From assembly GCA_003105225.1 (NCBI GenBank), contig PQAK01000185.1, positions 1-7,401 of the forward strand: a DNA stretch of 7,401 nucleotides, read 5' to 3'. The notes below the pieces were generated by a model, which was given only the letters and a program-made list of their open reading frames with translations, ran no database searches and was not told the origin of the DNA. This stretch comes from Deltaproteobacteria bacterium (GTDB lineage: Bacteria > Desulfobacterota > Deferrimicrobia > Deferrimicrobiales > Deferrimicrobiaceae). Both the position numbers and the translations under genes were made by a program. Below are positions 1 through 5,382 of the stretch, one piece after another (position 1 is the stretch's first letter; the number at the start of each line of letters is the position of its first letter).

Positions 1-738
1 ATGCAGTTCATCGACTTCATCTCCTGCGGCTTCGACCAGATCGTGAACACGGCGGCGACCCTCCGGTACCGGCACGGCGGGCAGACCGCCTGCCCGATCG
101 TGGTGCGGGGGCCGTGCGGGGGCGGCGTCCACGGCGGGCTGTACCATTCGCAGAACCCGGAGGCGTGGTTCTTCCACGTCCCGGGGCTGAAGGTGGTGGC
201 CCCGGCCACGGCCTACGACGCGAAGGGGCTGCTGAAGACCGCCATCCGGGACGACGACCCCGTGATCTACCTCGAGCACAAGTTCCTCTACCGCAGGATC
301 AAGGAGGACATCCCCGAGGAGGAATACCTGGTCCCGATCGGGAAGGCGGCGTTGCGCAAGGAGGGCAAGGACCTCTCCGTCATCACGTACGGGTCGCCGC
401 TGCACGCGGTGATGAAGGCGGCCCGGGACATGGCCGGGGAGATCGACATCGAGGTCGTCGACCTGCGGACGCTGCTGCCGCTGGACTGGAAGACGATCCG
501 CGCTTCGGTGGCGAAGACGGGAAAGGCCCTGATCGTCCACGAGGCCCGGCGTACCGGGGGCATCGGGGGGGAGATCGCGGCGCGCATCGCGGAGGAGCTG
601 TTCGAGTCCCTGGACGGGCCGGTCGTGCGCGTGGCGGCAAGGGATACGCACACCGCCTTTTCCGCGCCCCTGGAGGACTACATCCTCCCGAACCAGGAAA
701 AGATCACCGAAGCCATCAGAAAACTCGCCGCCTACTAG
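1..738 (+). CDS. 2-oxoacid dehydrogenase (pyruvate/branched-chain) E1 component, beta subunit, 5'-partial
   Basis: Beta subunit of a heterodimeric thiamine-diphosphate 2-oxoacid dehydrogenase, which decarboxylates a 2-oxoacid and passes the acyl group to lipoyl-E2 in the cytoplasm. The visible 245 residues match the family from the conserved MQFIDFI segment onward. Residues 1-115 are the rest of the pyrimidine-binding domain, with GLYHSQNPEAWF, PGLKVVAPATAYDAKGLL and DPVIYLEHKFLYR. Residues 120-245 are the transketolase C-terminal domain, with EVVDLRTLLPLDW and HEARRTGGIGGEIA. Family members run about 320-330 residues, so roughly 80 N-terminal residues lie upstream of the window. The ATG at base 1 is an internal methionine that happens to coincide with the edge, not the start. 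E2 follows after 23 nt, and an E1-alpha gene is expected just upstream. Whether the substrate is pyruvate, 2-oxoisovalerate or acetoin cannot be decided from this fragment. Confidence 0.93.
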   Translation: MQFIDFISCGFDQIVNTAATLRYRHGGQTACPIVVRGPCGGGVHGGLYHSQNPEAWFFHVPGLKVVAPATAYDAKGLLKTAIRDDDPVIYLEHKFLYRRIKEDIPEEEYLVPIGKAALRKEGKDLSVITYGSPLHAVMKAARDMAGEIDIEVVDLRTLLPLDWKTIRASVAKTGKALIVHEARRTGGIGGEIAARIAEELFESLDGPVVRVAARDTHTAFSAPLEDYILPNQEKITEAIRKLAAY

Positions 739-761
739 CACGCGGCAAGGGAGCCGATCCG

Positions 762-2060
762 ATGCGCGTTGACGTCGTCATGCCCCAGCTGGGGGAAAGC
801 GTGGTCGAGGGAGTGGTCGCCAAGTGGCTCGTCAAGGCCGGCGACGCCGTTGCCAAGGACCAGCCGCTGGTCGAGATCTCCACCGACAAGGTGGACGCCG
901 AGATCCCCTCCCCGGCCGCCGGCGTGGTGGTCGAAATCCTGGCGAAGGAAGGGGAAACGGTTCCGATCCAGGCGGTGATCGCACGGATCGACACGGAGAA
1001 GGAGGCGGCCAAACCCGCCGAGCCGCCTCCCTTGAAGGCCCCGTGGGACGAGGAAACCGAGGGGTTCCCCGGCGCGATGGCCCGCCGGACGGAGCCGCCG
1101 CTGCCGTCTCCTCCCCGAGCCGAGCCTCCCAAGGCGCCCCCGGCGCCTCCGCCTTCCGAAGGGCCGAAGGTGCGGATTTCGCCGGTCGTCGCCCGTATGG
1201 CCGCCGAGCACGGCCTCGACCTGTCCCGGATCCCCGGGACCGGGATCGACGGGCGGGTGACCAAGAAGGACGTGGAGGATTTCCTGGCCCAAAGAGGCGC
1301 TCCTGCCCCGGCGGCCCCCCAGGCGGCGAAAGCGCCTGCGGCGCCGGCGCCTCCCCCTGCGCCCCCGGTGCCGGAAGGGGACCAGGTCATTCCGTTCACC
1401 CCGATCCGGAAGCGGATCGCCGAGCACATGGTGATGAGCAAGCGCACCTCCGCCCACGTGCATACCGTAGCCGAGGTGGACTTGCGCAAGGTGGCCGCAT
1501 TGCGCGCCAAGGCGAAGGAGACGGGCGTCTCCATGACCTACCTTCCGTTCGTCCTCTGGGCGGCGGTCGCCGCCCTGCGGGAGTACCCGTACCTGAACGC
1601 CTCCGTGGCCGGGGAGAGCACGGTCCTCAAGAAATCGATCCACATGGGAATCGCGGTCGACACGGACCGCGGACTCATCGTCCCGGTGATCCGGGACGCG
1701 GACAGGAAATCGCTTTCGGAGCTTTCGAAGGCCGTGGAAGACATCGCCGCCAGGGCCAGCGCCCACCGGATCCTGCCCGACGAACTGTCCGGCGGGACGT
1801 TCACCGTCACCAATCCCGGTCCGAAGGGAAACCTGTTCGGGACCGCCATCATCAACCAGCCGCAGGTGGGGATCCTCCGGATGGGGCAGGTGGTCAAGAG
1901 AGCCGTCGTCGTCGACGCGGGGGGGGAGGATGCGATCGTGATCCGGCCGATGATGTACCTGTGCCTGGGATACGATCACCGGATCGTCGACGGGGTGGCG
2001 GCGAACGGATTCCTGTTCCGCGTGCGGGAGATCCTGGAGACGGGGACGTTTTCCCCCTAG
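762..2060 (+). CDS. Dihydrolipoamide acyltransferase, E2 component of a 2-oxoacid dehydrogenase complex
   Basis: Core acyltransferase of the complex; it takes the acyl group from E1 on a lipoyl arm and transfers it to CoA. The 432-residue protein has the classic layout. Residues 1-77 are one lipoyl domain with the lipoylation site STDKVDAEI at Lys43. Residues about 78-136 are a Pro/Ala-rich linker with a short charged island (WDEETEGF). Residues about 137-178 are the E1/E3 peripheral-subunit-binding domain (SPVVARMAAEHGLDLSRIPGTG). Residues about 179-206 are a second Pro/Ala linker, and about 207-430 the catalytic domain, with YDHRIVDG carrying His406 and Asp410. The ATG at 762 is preceded by AAGGGAG at 747-753, 8 nt away, and begins exactly where lipoyl domains begin; the frame stays open upstream but there overlaps E1-beta and has no family similarity. 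The acyl substrate (acetyl or branched-chain) is not resolved. lipB follows after 12 nt. Confidence 0.95.
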   Translation: MRVDVVMPQLGESVVEGVVAKWLVKAGDAVAKDQPLVEISTDKVDAEIPSPAAGVVVEILAKEGETVPIQAVIARIDTEKEAAKPAEPPPLKAPWDEETEGFPGAMARRTEPPLPSPPRAEPPKAPPAPPPSEGPKVRISPVVARMAAEHGLDLSRIPGTGIDGRVTKKDVEDFLAQRGAPAPAAPQAAKAPAAPAPPPAPPVPEGDQVIPFTPIRKRIAEHMVMSKRTSAHVHTVAEVDLRKVAALRAKAKETGVSMTYLPFVLWAAVAALREYPYLNASVAGESTVLKKSIHMGIAVDTDRGLIVPVIRDADRKSLSELSKAVEDIAARASAHRILPDELSGGTFTVTNPGPKGNLFGTAIINQPQVGILRMGQVVKRAVVVDAGGEDAIVIRPMMYLCLGYDHRIVDGVAANGFLFRVREILETGTFSP

Positions 2061-2072
2061 GGAACCCGGCGG

Positions 2073-2699
2073 ATGGAGTCGAGCTGGCTGGGACATGTGG
2101 AGTACCGGCGCGCACTGGAGGTGCAGATGCAGTGCCTCCGGCAACGGGCCGGGGGGGAGATCCCCGACACCCTCCTTCTGCTGACGCACCCCCACGTCTA
2201 CACGATCGGCCGCCTGGGCGACGAGTCGAACCTGCTGGTTCCCCGCGAGCAGCTGGAGCGGGAAGGGATCCTCGTGGAGCGGATCTCCCGGGGGGGCGAT
2301 ATCACCTACCACGGGCCCGGGCAGCTGGTCGGCTACCCCATTGTGCTGTTGTCCCGGCCCGACGTGCACCGGTTCGTCCGCAGCATCGAAGCCGCGCTCA
2401 TCGAGTCGCTCTCGGCCTTCGGCGTGCCGGGGGAGCGCATCGAGGGGATGACGGGAGTCTGGGCGAAGGGGAAGAAGATCGCCTCGATCGGCATCGGGGT
2501 CCGCCGGTGGGTCACATATCATGGCTTCGCCCTGAACGTGAACACCGACCTGTCCTTCTTCCGGCGCATCCACCTGTGCGGGCTGATCGGCAAGGAAGCG
2601 ACCTCCATCGAGGAAGTCACGGGGAGGAAGATCCCGATGGAAGCGGTGCGCGACGCCGTCGTCCCTGCCTGCAGGAACCATCTGCGGGGATTCTCGTGA
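2073..2699 (+). CDS. lipB: Octanoyltransferase LipB (lipoyl(octanoyl) transferase)
   Basis: Transfers octanoate from acyl-carrier protein to the lipoyl-domain lysine of E2 and related proteins, the first step of de novo lipoate synthesis in the cytoplasm. At 208 residues it is normal length. The N-terminus LGHVEYRRALEVQ is typical of the family. The signature RGGDITYHGPGQLVGYP lies at residues 73-89, and GVWAKGKKIASIGIG contains the expected catalytic Lys135. The nucleophile is Cys169 in RIHLCGL. In family members I know the residue before this cysteine is proline (PCG); here it is leucine, and the fold-defining surroundings are otherwise intact. The ATG at 2073 sits 12 nt after the E2 stop, with a modest GGAA at 2061-2064, 8 nt upstream. 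The stop overlaps the lipA GTG start by 4 nt (GTGA), suggesting translational coupling. The neighbour E2 supplies its substrate domain. Confidence 0.94.
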   Translation: MESSWLGHVEYRRALEVQMQCLRQRAGGEIPDTLLLLTHPHVYTIGRLGDESNLLVPREQLEREGILVERISRGGDITYHGPGQLVGYPIVLLSRPDVHRFVRSIEAALIESLSAFGVPGERIEGMTGVWAKGKKIASIGIGVRRWVTYHGFALNVNTDLSFFRRIHLCGLIGKEATSIEEVTGRKIPMEAVRDAVVPACRNHLRGFS

Positions 2700-3553
2700 A
2701 GCCCCCCCTCCCGGCGGCACGGCCGCCCTGGCTCACGGTGCGCGCTCCCACCGGGGAAACGGTGGAGCGAGTGGCGGAAACACTGCGCCGGAACCGCCTG
2801 CGCACGGTGTGCCGCGACGCGCGGTGCCCGAACGTGGGGGAGTGCTGGGGGAAAGGGACCGCGACCGTCCTGATCCTGGGGGAAAAATGCACCAGGGGGT
2901 GCCGATTCTGCAGCGTCGCTTCAGGAGCGCCCCTCCCCCCCGACCCGTGCGAACCCGCGCGGGTCGCATCGGCTGCAGTGGAACTGGGCTGGAAACACCT
3001 GGTCGTCACATCGGTGACCCGGGACGACCTCGCGGATGGGGGCGCCTCCCAATTCGCCGCTGTCGTCAGGGAGGTCCGGAAGCGGGCGCCGGCGGCGGCC
3101 GTCGAGCTTCTCGTGCCCGATTTCCGGGGAAGCCTCGCGGCGCTGCGGGAGGTGGTGGCTTCCCGTCCGGATGTGCTGGCGCATAACGTGGAGACCGTAC
3201 CCCGCCTCTATGCGGAAGTGCGGCCGGGGGCGGTGTACCTGCGATCCCTGGAACTTCTCGGGAGCGCCCATGCCATGAACCCGCGGCTCGAGCTCAAATC
3301 CGGGCTCATGGTCGGCTTCGGGGAGAGCCGCGGGGAGGTGGTATCCGTCATGGAGGACCTATACGCCGCGGGATGCCGGTCCCTCACGGTGGGCCAGTAC
3401 CTCCCCCCTTCCGGGAATCACCTCCCGGTCCGGGAATATCTAACCGTTGAGGCATTTTTCGAGCTGGCGGAGATTGCGCGAAAAATCGGATTCCCGCGGG
3501 TTGCCGCGGGCCCGCTCGTGCGCAGTTCCTACAAGGCGGGCTCGCTCATGTAG
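2696..3553 (+). CDS. lipA: Lipoyl synthase LipA (radical SAM)
   Basis: Inserts two sulfur atoms at C6 and C8 of the octanoyl group bound to a lipoyl domain, using radical SAM chemistry and a sacrificed auxiliary [4Fe-4S] cluster. With a GTG start at 2696 the protein is 285 residues, near the lower end for the family. Cys39, Cys44 and Cys50 form the auxiliary-cluster motif (CRDARCPNVGEC). Cys65, Cys69 and Cys72 form the radical-SAM CX3CX2C (CTRGCRFC). Other conserved blocks are VTSVTRDDLADGGA, LAHNVETVPRLY, SGLMVGFGE and QYLPPSGNHLPV. The C-terminal RSSY (276-279), whose serine ligates the auxiliary cluster, is present. No ATG exists upstream of the first cysteines. The GTG was chosen because it overlaps the lipB stop (GTGA), has GGGGA at 2686-2690 about 5 nt upstream, and gives a normal-length N-terminus. 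The THUMP gene begins 36 nt downstream, with no obvious terminator between. Confidence 0.95.
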   Translation: MKPPLPAARPPWLTVRAPTGETVERVAETLRRNRLRTVCRDARCPNVGECWGKGTATVLILGEKCTRGCRFCSVASGAPLPPDPCEPARVASAAVELGWKHLVVTSVTRDDLADGGASQFAAVVREVRKRAPAAAVELLVPDFRGSLAALREVVASRPDVLAHNVETVPRLYAEVRPGAVYLRSLELLGSAHAMNPRLELKSGLMVGFGESRGEVVSVMEDLYAAGCRSLTVGQYLPPSGNHLPVREYLTVEAFFELAEIARKIGFPRVAAGPLVRSSYKAGSLM

Positions 3554-3589
3554 CGTGCCCGGGACAGGATCCGTGCGGAAGGGGCCGCC

Positions 3590-4126
3590 ATGAAAGAGTG
3601 GAACGTGGTGCTTACCTGCCGCAGGAACGGCGAGAAGGGCGCCCTGAAGCAGTTGAAGTATTTCGGCCATTTCGTTCCCACCGGTTTCCGGGACGTGCTG
3701 AGAGGCTTCGTCACCGAGCGTCCCCTGTTTTTCGAGGAGCTCCTCAAGTGCCGCGAGACGCGGGACCCGCTTTGGCGCTATGTCTCCCGCCTGGTCCCGA
3801 TCGACGCGACCTTCTCCTTCACCCTGGAAACCTTTCGGGAGCGGCTCGGGGAAGTGGTGGATCGCCTCGCCGAAAGGGTTTCCCCCGGCCTCTTTTACGT
3901 GCGCATCGAGCGTCGGGGGCACAAGGGGGAAATCCCGACGCCCGAGGTGGAGCGGGAAATGGACGGCCGGATCATCGCGGCGCACGAGCGGCTGGGCCGG
4001 GAGTCCCGCGTCGATTTCGAGGGGTTCCGGACCGCCGTGGCGGTGGAGACGTTCCACGACCTTGGAGGCGCAGGCCTGGTCTCCCGCGAAGAGATGGATA
4101 AATACCCCTTTCTGAAAGTCCCATGA
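3590..4126 (+). CDS. THUMP-domain protein, Tan1-like putative tRNA-binding adaptor
   Basis: A 178-residue stand-alone protein resembling Tan1-type THUMP proteins. Residues 1-60 (NVVLTCRRNGEKGALKQLK) look like the N-terminal ferredoxin-like part that precedes THUMP. RYVSRLVPID (63-72), FYVRIERRGHKGE (102-114), PTPEVEREMDGRI, and VDFEGFRTAVAVETF followed by AGLVSRE (141-167) follow the THUMP pattern of a basic RNA-binding beta strand and the terminal VDx...xVxVE strand. THUMP domains bind the tRNA acceptor region, usually to guide a modifying enzyme. In yeast, Tan1 is the adaptor for N4-acetylcytidine formation in tRNA-Ser and tRNA-Leu. No methyltransferase, thiouridylase or acetyltransferase domain is fused here, so any modification would need a separate partner not seen in the window. 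The start has a strong ribosome site, GGAAGGGG at 3577-3584, 5 nt from the ATG. The stop overlaps the dinB start (ATGA). The domain call is fairly secure; the function is inferred only. Confidence 0.72.
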   Translation: MKEWNVVLTCRRNGEKGALKQLKYFGHFVPTGFRDVLRGFVTERPLFFEELLKCRETRDPLWRYVSRLVPIDATFSFTLETFRERLGEVVDRLAERVSPGLFYVRIERRGHKGEIPTPEVEREMDGRIIAAHERLGRESRVDFEGFRTAVAVETFHDLGGAGLVSREEMDKYPFLKVP

Positions 4127-5364
4127 GCGGCCGCCCGCACAGAGATATCCTCCATCTGGACCTGGATGCTTTTTACGCATCCGTCGAAGTTCTGGACGAC
4201 CCTTCTCTCGAAGGGAAACCGGTGATCGTCGGAGGGAGCGAGCGCAGGGGGGTCGTCTGCGCGGCTTCGTACGAGGCCCGGAAGTTCGGCGTGCATTCCG
4301 CACAGCCGACGGCCACGGCAAAGCGTCTCTGCCCCCGGGGGATCTTTCTGCCCGTTCGCATGGAACGATACCGGAAACTGTCCGACAGGGTCTTCGAAAT
4401 CTTCCGTCGCTTCACCCCCCTTGTCGAAGCCCTCTCCATCGACGAGGCGTTCCTGGACGTCACCGCATCCACCCGCCTGTTCGGGGAGGCGGAGCGGATC
4501 GCGAGGAAGATCAAGACCTGCGTGCGCGAGGAAACGGAATTGACCGTCTCCGCCGGCGTGGCCGGAAACAAGCTTGTCGCGAAGATCGCCTCCGACCTGG
4601 GCAAGCCCGACGGGCTCATGGTCGTGCCCCGCGGAACGGAAAGGAAATTCCTGGCGCCCCTGCCGGTCGGCAGGCTCTGGGGGGTCGGGAAGGTCACCCG
4701 GGAGGCGCTTCGCCGGATGGGAGTGGCGACGATCGGTGACTTGAGCGGCATCCCGTCGGAGGTTCTGGCGAAGAAGTTCGGCCGGCACGGCGTACTGCTT
4801 CACGAGCTTTCCCGGGGGATCGACGAGCGGGAAGTGGTGCCCGAGCAGGAGGCCAAGTCGATCGGGCACGAGGATACGTATCCCGAAGACCTCGTGAACG
4901 TGAACGATGTTCAAAAGGAGCTTCTCTCGCTCGCCGGGCGGGTCGCGGAACGGTTGCGCCGCCAAGGGGTAAAGGGCAGGACGATCACCCTGAAAGTGAA
5001 GTACCACGATTTTACCCTCATCACCCGCGCAGTGACGCTGGACCGCGGGACGGACGACGGGGGGGAGATTTATCGCGGCGTCCTGGAACTCCTTCGTAAG
5101 ACGGAGGCCGGGAAACGGCCCGTGCGGCTCCTGGGCATCTCCCTGTCCCATCTTTCGAGCGGGGGAGAGGGAAGCAAGGCCCAGGAAAGCCCCGAGCAGC
5201 TGCCGCTGTTCAAATCGCACCCGCCGGAAAGGGCGGTGGGGGGAGCCGCCGGCCTGCCCGTTTCGCGGGAAAAGAAGGAAAAGCTCAATCGCACGGTAGA
5301 CCGCATCCGGGAAAGATTCGGGAAGAAGGGGATACGGCCCGCGGCGCTCCTCGACGAGGAGTGA
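4123..5364 (+). CDS. dinB: DNA polymerase IV (Y-family translesion polymerase DinB)
   Basis: Low-fidelity polymerase that copies past damaged template bases. The 413-residue protein opens with the palm motif ILHLDLDAFYASVE; Asp13 is a metal ligand and Tyr18 occupies the steric-gate position that excludes ribonucleotides (Phe13 in E. coli DinB). The second motif SIDEAFLDV carries Asp107 and Glu108. SAGVAGNKLVAKIASDLGKP and the helix-hairpin-helix region LWGVGKVTREALRRMGV follow, then the little-finger domain to about residue 355. A beta-clamp-binding motif QLPLF lies at 359-363, followed by a charged tail of about 50 residues (REKKEKLNRTVDRIRERFG), a common extension in longer DinB proteins. 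The ATG at 4123 overlaps the THUMP stop by 4 nt and has no good ribosome site of its own, so translation probably depends on the upstream gene. I saw no E. coli-type LexA box in the 36 nt before the THUMP gene. Confidence 0.96.
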   Translation: MSGRPHRDILHLDLDAFYASVEVLDDPSLEGKPVIVGGSERRGVVCAASYEARKFGVHSAQPTATAKRLCPRGIFLPVRMERYRKLSDRVFEIFRRFTPLVEALSIDEAFLDVTASTRLFGEAERIARKIKTCVREETELTVSAGVAGNKLVAKIASDLGKPDGLMVVPRGTERKFLAPLPVGRLWGVGKVTREALRRMGVATIGDLSGIPSEVLAKKFGRHGVLLHELSRGIDEREVVPEQEAKSIGHEDTYPEDLVNVNDVQKELLSLAGRVAERLRRQGVKGRTITLKVKYHDFTLITRAVTLDRGTDDGGEIYRGVLELLRKTEAGKRPVRLLGISLSHLSSGGEGSKAQESPEQLPLFKSHPPERAVGGAAGLPVSREKKEKLNRTVDRIRERFGKKGIRPAALLDEE

Positions 5365-5382
5365 GCTCTCCCGGCGTCTCTC

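Noticed and set aside
1..3. ATG at base 1 as the true start of E1-beta
   Set aside because: The protein family has about 80 more residues before this conserved MQFIDFI segment; the methionine is internal.
114..761. N-terminal extension of the E2 frame upstream of 762
   Set aside because: It overlaps E1-beta in another frame and has no family similarity; the lipoyl domain and ribosome site fix the start at 762.
824..2695. Long open frame upstream of lipA in the same frame
   Set aside because: It is a shadow of E2 and lipB. Only the part from the GTG at 2696 encodes recognisable LipA.
735..2720. 661-codon open frame on the - strand opposite E2 and lipB
   Set aside because: It mirrors two confidently identified genes, and its translation is Arg/Gly/Asp/Pro-rich, low-complexity text typical of antisense frames in high-GC DNA.
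3895..5220. 441-codon - strand frame opposite dinB and the end of the THUMP gene
   Set aside because: It covers the strongly supported DinB coding sequence and shows no domain signature of its own.
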